DNA from: an uncultured Eubacterium sp.
GTDB lineage: Bacteria; Bacillota; Clostridia; Lachnospirales; Lachnospiraceae
DNA length: 38,883 nucleotides
NCBI GenBank assembly: GCA_905235555.1
Contig: CAJOMD010000014.1
Location: 1-38,883, forward strand
Direction: 5' to 3'
Each line of letters starts with the position of its first letter. Within the stretch, counting starts at the first letter, position 1. The notes under the pieces are model-generated. The model was given only the letters and a program-made list of their open reading frames with translations. It did not search any database and was not told the DNA's origin. The position numbers were made by a program, and so were the translations under genes. Shown piece by piece: positions 1 through 7,860 of the stretch.

Positions 1-2030
1 AATTCTAACTCATCACCTTTCTTAATAGAATGAACTTCTATTCCTTTATCTATAGCAACTTCTTGCACTTTCGAAAGATGCTCATCATACACTTTCATAT
101 ACGGAAGCACTATATTCTTAATCTTAATTCCGCTCATATCGCTGTTTAGAATTTCAACAACGCCCGAAATATGGTCTAAATCGCCATGAGTTAAAAACCA
201 GTAATCTATTGTGGTGTTACACTGCGACTTTAGGTATGAAATGATTCGATATTTCCCTACTTCTTTTACCGTTGTACTTCCGCCGTCCACCATTATATTT
301 GTTCCGTCACTACACTTGATATGGATTCCATCTCCCTGCCCCACATCGATAAACATTGTCTCTAGTCCGGGCGAGAAAAAATTCAAATGGACTATCACTG
401 GTTTTAAATAAAGCATACTTTCAAGAACGACAAAAAGCACGACTACAACCCACCTATATCTTTTTCCTCTTAAAAGCTCTTCTCTTTTTTCTTTTTTAAT
501 TTGCTTTAAATCTTTTCCATTCTTCTCAAATGTTTTCTTAGATAATTCTCTAACCTTTTTTCTATGAGAAAAGAAAAACAAAATACTAAAAAGTAATATG
601 TAGTACAAAATAATTATGTAAACTGATGGTTTCCCTACTACTATATTTGAAAAAGGAAGCAGTCCAATAAATTTGGAGAGTCCAGTATACAAATCCAAAA
701 TCAAACATCCAGGAACAATTAATATTGATCCAAGCCACCTAGCAAATAGTCCACCTATCACTCCTAGTACTCCTGATACTATTACCACTCCCATCAGCGG
801 AACTACTATTAAATTTAAAACAAATGAATAAGTTGGTAGTTGATAATAGTAATAAGCAATAATAGGCGCCATAAACACACTTATATTTAAACTAAATAAC
901 AAAGCATTTATAATTTTATGTTTAATAATTATGTAAACTAAATGTCTTTTCTCTTCTTCACTAGCATTCTTGTCTAATTCCCTGGCACTAAACTTATTTT
1001 TTAGACCAAGCAAATGGAACACCTTTGGCCAGACAATTAGTATTCCTATAATCGCTGCAAATGACATCTGAAATCCAGAATTTAAAATGACAAACGGATT
1101 CCATAATACCAAAAAGATTCCTGCTAAACTTATTGTTGTTACATTGTCTTTCCATCTACCTAGCATTTGACCCAGTACCATGCTTAAAAACATTACAACC
1201 GCACGAATAGTTGATATCCCCATACCCGACATTATGGCAAAAGCCACCACCGCAAAAAGTGAAACCGAACCAGACACCACATACCCAAACCTTTTCCTTA
1301 AAAGTTTAAAGAAAAACAATCCAATAAAACTGATATGCAATCCGCTTATTGCAAGAATGTGTGCTATTCCAGATGCTGAATACAATTCCTTTGTATGGTC
1401 ATCTAAATCGGACTTATCACCAAGCATTATGGCAGAATAAACCTCTGCCTTATCTTTAGAACAAATCTCATTTAAAACACTTTTTATTTGACCCCTTAAA
1501 TCGTACAAACTCTGCCGTAGCCAATCACACGAATCATCCTTCACCTCATAAGAATCGCCATAAACCATTCCATAAATCCCAAGTGACATATAATACTCGC
1601 GCATATCAAAGTTTCCAGGATTTCTCGCCTGTTCAAAATGCTTAAACTCTCCCTCCACTTTCACTATGTTTCCCACCTTAACACCTGGCTCGTCGAAGAA
1701 ATAAACTATCACTTCACCCAAATAGTTATCGCCACTCCATGTATCATCTAGGTAGAGTGCATATGAATTCTTTGTCTCAGAAATCTTTTTAACATTTCCG
1801 TATACACTAATGCTTCCCTCTTTAGAATTCCAAACTTGATCCCTCACTCCAACTTCATTGGAGGCAACCAAGAAGCCTATTAAGGCACTCAAAAAAATCA
1901 TCGCTATGAAACTTAACTGTGTTCTAGCGATGATTTTTATAATTATGGACATGGCAACAATGGGTATTAACACCCATGCTCCCCCGTAAATCATGGCAAC
2001 TATCTCTCCAAGTAATAAGGCCAAAAACAT
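1..2030 (-). CDS. comEC: ComEC/Rec2 DNA-internalisation protein (C-terminus off the left edge)
   Basis: ComEC forms the membrane channel that moves single-stranded DNA into the cytoplasm during transformation. The minus-strand frame stays open to the left edge. It holds an N-terminal hydrophobic stretch, a DUF4131-type region with the hallmark ARNPGNFDMREYY, a long multi-membrane competence region, then a metallo-beta-lactamase-like domain with FIDVGQGDGIHI, MVDGG and the metal-binding THGDLDHI (near 180-210). The first ATG is at 2030 but has no ribosome site. A good AAAGAGGTG site lies 5 bases before an in-frame ATC at 2051, so translation may start at that rare codon and begin MIKRPIL. It is the last visible gene of the comEA operon, and its start region adjoins the GerMN lipoprotein stop at 2068. 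The left edge cuts the C-terminal end. Confidence 0.9.
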   Translation of the reverse strand, partial: MFLALLLGEIVAMIYGGAWVLIPIVAMSIIIKIIARTQLSFIAMIFLSALIGFLVASNEVGVRDQVWNSKEGSISVYGNVKKISETKNSYALYLDDTWSGDNYLGEVIVYFFDEPGVKVGNIVKVEGEFKHFEQARNPGNFDMREYYMSLGIYGMVYGDSYEVKDDSCDWLRQSLYDLRGQIKSVLNEICSKDKAEVYSAIMLGDKSDLDDHTKELYSASGIAHILAISGLHISFIGLFFFKLLRKRFGYVVSGSVSLFAVVAFAIMSGMGISTIRAVVMFLSMVLGQMLGRWKDNVTTISLAGIFLVLWNPFVILNSGFQMSFAAIIGILIVWPKVFHLLGLKNKFSARELDKNASEEEKRHLVYIIIKHKIINALLFSLNISVFMAPIIAYYYYQLPTYSFVLNLIVVPLMGVVIVSGVLGVIGGLFARWLGSILIVPGCLILDLYTGLSKFIGLLPFSNIVVGKPSVYIIILYYILLFSILFFFSHRKKVRELSKKTFEKNGKDLKQIKKEKREELLRGKRYRWVVVVLFVVLESMLYLKPVIVHLNFFSPGLETMFIDVGQGDGIHIKCSDGTNIMVDGGSTTVKEVGKYRIISYLKSQCNTTIDYWFLTHGDLDHISGVVEILNSDMSGIKIKNIVLPYMKVYDEHLSKVQEVAIDKGIEVHSIKKGDELE

Positions 2031-2067
2031 ACATAAAATTGGCCGTTTGATAATTGCACCTCTTTCT

Positions 2068-2991
2068 TTATTCTGTTTCTACTAAATCCAAGTTTCTGAT
2101 TAGCGGTTCACTTAGCGAAATCTTCTTGTGATAAGAAATGTTAGAATCTCTGTTCACTGTAATCTGTACTTCGTGAATATCATTAAGTTCGCAAAGTGAA
2201 TTTACAATTGAGTAGATACAAACTTCGTCTAGCACTCCACTACGCTCTCTTAAGAATGAATCGTCAAAGTCCACGTAACAAATATTATTGGACGTGGAAA
2301 CACTTCGTAATTTCACATTCTTGTTTAGAGTGGCAGTGTATCCGCCTTTATCAGGACCACTAATCAATTTTCTTACGATAAACTCTTCTTTCGACTTGTT
2401 TCCATAGTTTGCATTTTTAAGCTCATACTTCTTTAGTTTGGATCCCTCTTCATTTCCAAAGTAAAGCAGGAAATCGGCTTTCGCAAACTGATCGTCGCCA
2501 CCGCGCAGCATCGATACAAAACTGGATGCATCCATAATACCCACTCTTGTGCCCGCTGTTTTCTCGTATGGCTTATCGTCCACGGTAAATGCTATTCCAT
2601 CCACCGCGTTTATCTGAATTAATGTGAGAACTACTGCTGCTCTACACATTACTTCTCTTTGATTTTCCAACTGATTATACTCACCGTTAAAATCAACTGT
2701 GATTATTCCGTTTTCAAGTTTAAATCCATTTACAATAACATTCTCTGGAACTGCTGCATTGTTTTCTTTGTCAGAGCCTTCCTTTGATAGTGCATCCAAC
2801 AAGTCTGATATCTGACTGTTAACATTATCGCTCTTCACTCTGTACTCTTCAGCAGTTAATTCATTACCGGCCTTGTTAATGTAATAGACAGACATACCAG
2901 ACGTCTCCTTCTTTTTGGATTCACCGCATCCAAAAAGAGAAATCGCCAAACATAATATCAATATTAAACTTAAAACTCTTCTAATCTTCAT
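2068..2991 (-). CDS. GerMN-domain lipoprotein downstream of a two-component system
   Basis: The 307-residue protein has a type II signal peptide with lipobox ISLFGC and lipidated Cys22, so it should be anchored outside the membrane. Two GerMN-type repeats follow (about 50-165 and 175-300). The first includes NGFKLENGIITVDFNGEY; the second includes NICYVDFDDSFL and the pattern VNSLCELNDIHEVQITVN. GerMN domains occur in the sporulation protein GerM and in the actinobacterial lipoprotein LpqB. The gene follows the histidine kinase gene by 2 bases. Response regulator, kinase and GerMN lipoprotein together resemble MtrA-MtrB-LpqB, where the lipoprotein modulates the kinase. A sensor-accessory role is inference from that order; a direct cell-envelope role is equally possible. 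Confidence 0.85.
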   Translation of the reverse strand: MKIRRVLSLILILCLAISLFGCGESKKKETSGMSVYYINKAGNELTAEEYRVKSDNVNSQISDLLDALSKEGSDKENNAAVPENVIVNGFKLENGIITVDFNGEYNQLENQREVMCRAAVVLTLIQINAVDGIAFTVDDKPYEKTAGTRVGIMDASSFVSMLRGGDDQFAKADFLLYFGNEEGSKLKKYELKNANYGNKSKEEFIVRKLISGPDKGGYTATLNKNVKLRSVSTSNNICYVDFDDSFLRERSGVLDEVCIYSIVNSLCELNDIHEVQITVNRDSNISYHKKISLSEPLIRNLDLVETE

Positions 2992-2993
2992 AA

Positions 2994-4457
2994 TTACTCT
3001 TCAATATATTTGAGAGGTATACGCACTGTAAATGTGGTACCCTCTTCCTCTTTACTGTGAACACCTATTGAACCGTGATGCCTCTTAACAATCTCCTTAG
3101 TGATAGCAAGTCCTAGTCCAGAACCGCCAGTCTCCCTTGCTCTTGCTTTATCCACACGGAAGAAACGCTCGAACACTCTGTCTTGGTCTTCTTCTGGAAT
3201 ACCAATACCAGTATCCTGTACCTTCAAGTAGAAATACTGATGGTCGGCATTAAGGCTGACTGTAACTGTTCCATCTACTTGGTTATATTTGATAGCATTC
3301 TCAACTAAATTGGTAACCACCCTCGCAAACTTAAGTTCATCCACATCGGCAATGATTGGGCGGAAGCTTTCGTATACCACCTCAATATTTTTTTCCTCAG
3401 CAATAGGTTTAACCGTCTTAAGCACTGACTCTAAAATATCATTTATATTTACTTGAGAAATGTTAATCTCGTTTTCTACATTTTCTGTATTTACCAATTC
3501 AAGAAGGTCATTAATAATCTGACTTTCACGCTCAATCTCATTTGAAATATCAACCAAAAACTCTTGGTACATCTCTTCAGGCGCACCATCTGCACCCACC
3601 AAAGAATCTGCCAGCACCTTCATAGAAGTGATAGGCGTCTTTAACTCATGAGACACGTTTGATACAAAATCGTCTCTCTTCTTTTGTTCTGCATAGAAAT
3701 TATCAATCAAAGTGTCGAAATCGCTAAGAATCTGTTTAACCTCAGTATAATCCTTAATCTCATCCAAGTTTTCCACACCTTTTCTGTGTTTAACATCTTT
3801 GATTATCTCGCCCACTCGCTTGATTGGTCTAGCAAAGAATTGGGCGCAGACAAACGCCATCACCAAAGCAAAGATAAATCCTAAAGCAAATGAAATCCAC
3901 ACTACCCTTCTTACATCACTTCTATAGTTTGAAATGTTTGCTGTGGAATAATTGGCGCAAAGAACACCAACAGTCTTTTTCACAGTACCCTCATCCACTG
4001 TAGAAATAGTAGCAACTAGAGGAATCGCAAACTCGATATACTCTAAGTCTTTGTTTTCCTCCATCACATCTTTGCCATTTAGAGCTTTGAAGACATTTTT
4101 AGAAATGCTAGTGCTTCCAATATCGCTGCTCTTTGAGTCCTCGCGAATAATACAAGATGTATCAATTATCTGAATACGTGCATCAAACTCATTCGACAAA
4201 AGATTAATTTGTGCATTTACTGCTTCAGACTCTTTTTTATCCAAGTAGCCGCTACTAATAATATTATTTTTCAACATCACATTATTAGACTTGTACTCTT
4301 CTAAACGGTTGTTGTAATACTTAGAAGTTGACACATTAAGAAATATTGTGCCTATCACAAGAATAGGCACAATAATAGAAATCAATACAACAACGAATAT
4401 TGAAAATCCGAAGCTATTTATGTAATTTAAAAACAAGTCTAACTTTTTATTTTTCAT
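2994..4457 (-). CDS. Membrane sensor histidine kinase (VicK/MtrB-like architecture)
   Basis: This is a 487-residue sensor kinase. Transmembrane helices at about 17-40 and 186-208 bracket an extracellular domain of about 145 residues. A HAMP linker follows, then a HisKA dimerisation domain with FVSNVSHELKTPIT (phospho-acceptor His270). The ATPase domain has the N box NLVENAIKYNQ, the G1 box DTGIGIP, the F box RVFERFFRVD and the G2 box GGSGLGLAI. It lies 4 bases downstream of its response regulator gene and 2 bases upstream of the GerMN lipoprotein gene, so the three are almost certainly cotranscribed. All catalytic motifs are intact. The signal is unknown; the position between comEA and comEC suggests a link with DNA uptake or the envelope state that goes with it (inference). 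Confidence 0.92.
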   Translation of the reverse strand: MKNKKLDLFLNYINSFGFSIFVVVLISIIVPILVIGTIFLNVSTSKYYNNRLEEYKSNNVMLKNNIISSGYLDKKESEAVNAQINLLSNEFDARIQIIDTSCIIREDSKSSDIGSTSISKNVFKALNGKDVMEENKDLEYIEFAIPLVATISTVDEGTVKKTVGVLCANYSTANISNYRSDVRRVVWISFALGFIFALVMAFVCAQFFARPIKRVGEIIKDVKHRKGVENLDEIKDYTEVKQILSDFDTLIDNFYAEQKKRDDFVSNVSHELKTPITSMKVLADSLVGADGAPEEMYQEFLVDISNEIERESQIINDLLELVNTENVENEINISQVNINDILESVLKTVKPIAEEKNIEVVYESFRPIIADVDELKFARVVTNLVENAIKYNQVDGTVTVSLNADHQYFYLKVQDTGIGIPEEDQDRVFERFFRVDKARARETGGSGLGLAITKEIVKRHHGSIGVHSKEEEGTTFTVRIPLKYIEE

Positions 4458-4461
4458 CTAA

Positions 4462-5145
4462 TTATCCTTGAAAATAATATCCCATTCCCCATTTAGTTTG
4501 AATGTATGTAGGTTTAGCTGGATTCTCCTCAATCTTTTCTCTTAATCTTCTAATATTAACATCTACTGTTCTAGCATCACCTGGATAATGTGAACCCCAA
4601 ATGATATTTAAAAGATCTTCTCTTGAGTAAAGTTTACCTGGATGCTCCGCTAGTAGTTTTAAGATATCGAACTCTTTAACTGTAAGTCTAATCTCTTCAT
4701 CCTTTATATAAAGTCTCTTTGCTTCTACTTCCAGTCGTAAATCTCCAGCTTCTATCACTTTGGCGGTCTCTTCCACCTGAACCTTTTTCTTATTACGTCT
4801 AGTGATAGCCTTTATTCTAGCTTTAACCTCTAATATATTGAATGGTTTTGTGATGTAATCATCTGCACCGTATTCTAGACCTAGGATTTTATCCATGTCT
4901 TCGCCTTTAGCAGTAAGCATCACAATTGGCACATCCGAAAACTCTCGTACTTGCTGACAAACTTCGTAACCGTCAAAGACCGGCAACATCAAGTCAAGCA
5001 AAATGATATCGTACTCATTTTCCTTTGCTAGGTCCACCGCCTCCTGGCCATCGTAAGCACAGTCCACTTCGTAACCTTCCTGCTCAAGATTAAACTTAAG
5101 TCCTTTCACGATTAATTTTTCATCATCAACTACTAAAGCTCTCAT
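4462..5145 (-). CDS. OmpR/PhoB-family response regulator
   Basis: The 227-residue regulator has a receiver domain with the acidic pair DD7-8, phospho-acceptor Asp51 in LLDLMLPVFDG, the switch Thr in VMLTAKGED and the conserved Lys in YITKPFN. A winged-helix DNA-binding domain follows with LTVKEFDILKLLAEHPG and ARTVDVNIRRLREKIE, close to the WalR/PhoP subfamily. It is encoded directly upstream of its presumed kinase and 9 bases downstream of comEA. It probably acts as a phosphorylation-dependent transcription factor. The regulon cannot be read from this window; no obvious direct-repeat WalR-type site was found at the operon promoter. Confidence 0.93.
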   Translation of the reverse strand: MRALVVDDEKLIVKGLKFNLEQEGYEVDCAYDGQEAVDLAKENEYDIILLDLMLPVFDGYEVCQQVREFSDVPIVMLTAKGEDMDKILGLEYGADDYITKPFNILEVKARIKAITRRNKKKVQVEETAKVIEAGDLRLEVEAKRLYIKDEEIRLTVKEFDILKLLAEHPGKLYSREDLLNIIWGSHYPGDARTVDVNIRRLREKIEENPAKPTYIQTKWGMGYYFQG

Positions 5146-5154
5146 GTTTTTCTC

Positions 5155-5748
5155 CTAATCTACGCAAATCTGTGATTTGATATTGTTAAATGTGGCATCT
5201 CCTATACCAGAGACATTTTTAACATCCTCTAGTTTAGAAAAATTCCCATTTTGTGTGCGATATTCCACTATAGCTTTCGCCTTAACTTCACCAATACCCG
5301 ACAAAGTTTGTAGTTCCTCAGCAGTGGCTGTATTTATATTTATTAAACCTGATTGGTCTTCTCCGCCCTGGCTTTCATTGGGCGATTTGACAGATGATTT
5401 CTTTTTCTTAAGTTTCTTATACTCCTTCTTTGAAATCACCCTGATTTGCTGTCCGTCTTTTACCGTATCAGCTAGGTTTAAATAATCGGTCTGTGCGTTT
5501 TTTGTCATGCCACCGGCTTTCTCAATGACATTATAAAGTCTTGTGCCTTCTGGCACTTTCACTATTCCAGGGACGTTCACCTCGCCCACTACATGTACAA
5601 AAATATCTCCTTCATTCTCGGTCTTTGCCAAAGAAGTTTTTGGTTTAGTATCATCTAGAGATATCTTTTTAGACTTACTTCCACAGCCCATAAATACTAG
5701 GGAAATCGCAATCCCTATAATCAATAATAAAATATTCTTTTTTAACAT
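5155..5748 (-). CDS. comEA: ComEA-type DNA-binding competence lipoprotein
   Basis: ComEA binds incoming double-stranded DNA outside the membrane and delivers it to ComEC. The 197-residue protein has a signal peptide ending in a lipobox-like SLVFMGC (Cys22), an SLBB domain (about 48-112, VHVVGEVNVPGIVKVPEGT), a Lys/Ser-rich linker and a C-terminal double helix-hairpin-helix (about 135-197) with INTATAEELQTLSGIGEVKA and VSGIGDATFNNI. The start is set by AAAGGAGT seven bases upstream. That ribosome site can pair into a small GAAA-capped hairpin. The lipobox suggests lipid anchoring rather than the single membrane helix of classical ComEA. It is the first gene of the operon that ends in comEC. 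Confidence 0.92.
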   Translation of the reverse strand: MLKKNILLLIIGIAISLVFMGCGSKSKKISLDDTKPKTSLAKTENEGDIFVHVVGEVNVPGIVKVPEGTRLYNVIEKAGGMTKNAQTDYLNLADTVKDGQQIRVISKKEYKKLKKKKSSVKSPNESQGGEDQSGLININTATAEELQTLSGIGEVKAKAIVEYRTQNGNFSKLEDVKNVSGIGDATFNNIKSQICVD

Positions 5749-5752
5749 TCTT

Positions 5753-5766
5753 ACTCCTTTCGGAGT
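5753..5766 (-). promoter_or_regulatory. Small hairpin holding the comEA ribosome-binding site
   Basis: On the minus strand the sequence reads ACTCC GAAA GGAGT, a 5-bp stem with a GNRA-type tetraloop, ending about 4 bases before the comEA ATG. The Shine-Dalgarno bases GGAG form the 3' arm. The stem is short, so any effect on translation would be modest; it is a sequence observation only. Confidence 0.4.
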
Positions 5767-5786
5767 TCCCTGCGAATGCTATTTTT

Positions 5787-5815
5787 ATTTTACTCTAAAA
5801 AATATTACTATTCAA
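5787..5815 (-). promoter_or_regulatory. Predicted sigma-A promoter of the comEA operon
   Basis: On the minus strand TTGAAT (5810-5815) and TAAAAT (5787-5792) are separated by exactly 17 bases, about 40 bases upstream of the comEA start. It is the only good promoter found before comEA and presumably drives the comEA, regulator, kinase, GerMN and comEC genes. Confidence 0.6.
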
Positions 5816-5842
5816 TAACAAAAATAACAAAATTTTTACAAC

Positions 5843-5876
5843 AAAAAAGAGCAGTTGCACTTATTTGCAACTGCCC
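5843..5876 (-). terminator. Intrinsic terminator of the Na/Pi transporter gene
   Basis: A perfect 9-bp stem, GCAGTTGCA (5851-5859) with TGCAACTGC (5866-5874) and a 6-base loop, is followed on the minus strand by CTCTTTTTT. It lies 16 bases past the transporter stop codon and isolates that gene from the comEA operon. Confidence 0.88.
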
Positions 5877-5891
5877 CTGTTAATACAATTT

Positions 5892-7565
5892 TTATAAATC
5901 ATTCTTCTCTGGTAATATTGAATAAGCAATGTTCATTGAGTGATCTGCCACTCTCTCTAGTCCTATAACTAAATCAGTAAATATCAATCCTGATTCTATA
6001 CTACATTCTTCCTTTGCCATTCTGTTAACATGATTTTCTTGATAATCTATTTCCATCTGGTCAATGGCAGCTTCTTTTTCTTCTAATTCGTCAAATCGTT
6101 CATCGTCCATCTTTGTGAATACATCAATGCAATCGTCATATAGGTCTAGAACAGAAGTATACATGTGCTTAATTTCTTTTGAACCTTCCTCAGAAAAAAC
6201 AATATTTCTTTTTTCTTCTTTCCATGCATCTTCCACAAAATTCACTGCATAGTCACCTATTCTCTCAATATCAATTACAACGTGGAACAATCCACCCAAT
6301 CTATTTCTATCGGCAATAGGCAAATCATATTTATTAGCCTTAACCATATACTCAGTTATCTTATGACTCAAGAAATCAATATACTCTTCTCTCTCGAGAA
6401 TTTCTTTGGATTTCTTTTTATCGTTATTGAGAAGCGCCTCCATAGATCCGACAAAGTTCTTACGAACCTTTTTAGACATACGCTCAATTTCCGAGACAAT
6501 CTCAACGATAGCTGTAGTTGGCACTGCTGTACCTGACTCATTGATAAATTTAAGTGTTCTCTCTTCTTCGTCTTCTTCGTCATCACTTTTTCTCTTATGA
6601 ATAACTTTCTTCGACAAAGCAATAAGTGGATTTGCAACAAACAAACCAACCACACAAATGATAAGTTTAAATATGGTATCGGCATTCGCCACGAAACGTT
6701 TGTGTCCATCACTAATGCTTTCGATAAATCCAATAATCTGATTTCCAAAGAACGCAATTATCACTCCCAAAACTGCAAGTCCAACTACGTTAAACATTAG
6801 ATAAACAAATGCTGTTCTCTTCGCATTTCTGTTTGCATGAAGCGACGCGATAACAGCTGGAGTACAAGCACCTACATATGCACCTATAATAAAGAATAGG
6901 CATGTAGTATGCGATAATAACTGTTCTTTATGTCCATTTGTAACCACTGTTATATCAGCTAATAACACTAGTGTACTTACTGTAACAGATGAACTCTGTA
7001 CAAGTGATGTAACTACTAGTCCCACTATAATTGCAATAAGGGGATTGCTCATAGCGGTAGCTGCGTTTTGAACTCCTTGATATTGCGCAAGTGTTTGTAA
7101 AGATTCAGTCATTAAACTAATTCCTAAAAATAGTGCGCCAAATCCAAAGACAATAGCTGCTATCCTTTTAACTAGTGGTTTTTTCACAAATGTAATAATA
7201 GCTGCACCTACAAATATAATAATAGGTGCAATGGCAGTTAGTTTTAATGATACTAACTGTGATGTGATTGATGTACCAATATTGGCACCGAGTGTTAGAC
7301 CAACTGATTTTTCAAGCGTCAATAATCCAGAGTTTACAAATCCTACTTCCATTACTGTAGTAGCACCTGATGATTGAATAAACGCTGTAAAAACGGTACC
7401 CACTAAGATTGCCATAAATCTGTTCTTAGTACATTTGTCTAGTACACTTCTTAACTTTTGACCTGCGGCTTGTTGCAAGTTTTCACTCATATACTTCATT
7501 CCAAACAAGAATAAAGCAAGTCCGCTTAATAAAGAAAAAAGTGACGCAATCATTTTTCCATCCAT
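5892..7565 (-). CDS. Na/Pi-cotransporter family membrane protein with C-terminal PhoU-like domain
   Basis: The 557-residue protein belongs to the NptA/YjbB-type family (COG1283). The membrane half has two inverted Na/Pi repeats with the signature QSSGATT (about residue 65) and its partner QSSSVTVSTLV (about 192), plus about eight to nine hydrophobic segments. From about 340 to the end it is cytoplasmic, helical and charged, like PhoU, with EIERMSKKVRKNF and the repeated pattern IERIGDYAVNF / LERVADHSMNI. Members move phosphate or other anions with sodium, inward or outward. The start at 7565 has GAGGAG 8 bases upstream. It is monocistronic, with its own promoter and terminator. Substrate and direction cannot be told from sequence. 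Confidence 0.9.
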   Translation of the reverse strand: MDGKMIASLFSLLSGLALFLFGMKYMSENLQQAAGQKLRSVLDKCTKNRFMAILVGTVFTAFIQSSGATTVMEVGFVNSGLLTLEKSVGLTLGANIGTSITSQLVSLKLTAIAPIIIFVGAAIITFVKKPLVKRIAAIVFGFGALFLGISLMTESLQTLAQYQGVQNAATAMSNPLIAIIVGLVVTSLVQSSSVTVSTLVLLADITVVTNGHKEQLLSHTTCLFFIIGAYVGACTPAVIASLHANRNAKRTAFVYLMFNVVGLAVLGVIIAFFGNQIIGFIESISDGHKRFVANADTIFKLIICVVGLFVANPLIALSKKVIHKRKSDDEEDEEERTLKFINESGTAVPTTAIVEIVSEIERMSKKVRKNFVGSMEALLNNDKKKSKEILEREEYIDFLSHKITEYMVKANKYDLPIADRNRLGGLFHVVIDIERIGDYAVNFVEDAWKEEKRNIVFSEEGSKEIKHMYTSVLDLYDDCIDVFTKMDDERFDELEEKEAAIDQMEIDYQENHVNRMAKEECSIESGLIFTDLVIGLERVADHSMNIAYSILPEKNDL

Positions 7566-7609
7566 TCGGTTTCTCCTCTACATAATGTATTAAACGCGAA
7601 ATCTATTAA

Positions 7610-7639
7610 ATTTTATCACAGTAAATATTTATTTTGCAA
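7610..7639 (-). promoter_or_regulatory. Predicted promoter of the Na/Pi transporter
   Basis: On the minus strand TTGCAA (7634-7639) and TAAAAT (7610-7615) are separated by 18 bases, about 45 bases before the start codon. No Pho-box-type direct repeat was recognised beside it. Confidence 0.45.
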
Positions 7640-7651
7640 TATATTTCTAAT

Positions 7652-7683
7652 AAAAAAAGTGCACTTTTTTTATGCACTTTTTT
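7652..7683 (-). terminator. Terminator of the polymerase-YolD operon
   Basis: AAAAAAGTGCA (7653-7663) pairs perfectly with TGCACTTTTTT (7673-7683). The A/T tails make it work on either strand. It sits just past the stop codon of the small YolD-like gene. Confidence 0.85.
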
Positions 7684-7686
7684 CAC

Positions 7687-7860
7687 CTATTTTTGCCCGT
7701 TTTCATCATCCAAATTCTTTTTGTTACTTAATGGTCCGTCCTCGTCGGTATCGTCTTTTAACGCCTTAAAAGATAGAAATATTTTTGCTCTTTGGTCCAT
7801 TGGCATCTTTGCCCTTTTTCTCTTACTAGGCTTTCTTGTTTTATACTCTTTATCCATCAT
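7687..7860 (-). CDS. Small YolD-like protein coupled to the Y-family polymerase
   Basis: This short 57-residue gene starts in an ATGATGG whose first ATGA overlaps the TGA stop of the polymerase gene, so translation is very likely coupled. The protein is highly charged. Its N-terminal basic part (KTRKPSKRKRAKMPM) is followed by MPMDQRAKIFLSFKAL, which resembles the clostridial YolD-like signature (MSxxDRAAQFxPFAAL), and then an acidic tail. YolD-like proteins are encoded next to UvrX/UmuC-type polymerases in Firmicutes, for example yolD-uvrX in Bacillus, and are suspected polymerase partners. This copy is about half the usual length and lacks the C-terminal part. A terminator follows directly. 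The family assignment rests on a short motif plus context. Confidence 0.72.
   Translation of the reverse strand: MMDKEYKTRKPSKRKRAKMPMDQRAKIFLSFKALKDDTDEDGPLSNKKNLDDENGQK

Noticed and set aside
6368..6757. 129-codon minus-strand frame inside the Na/Pi transporter gene
   Set aside because: It lies wholly inside the transporter in another phase, has no ribosome site and an odd composition.
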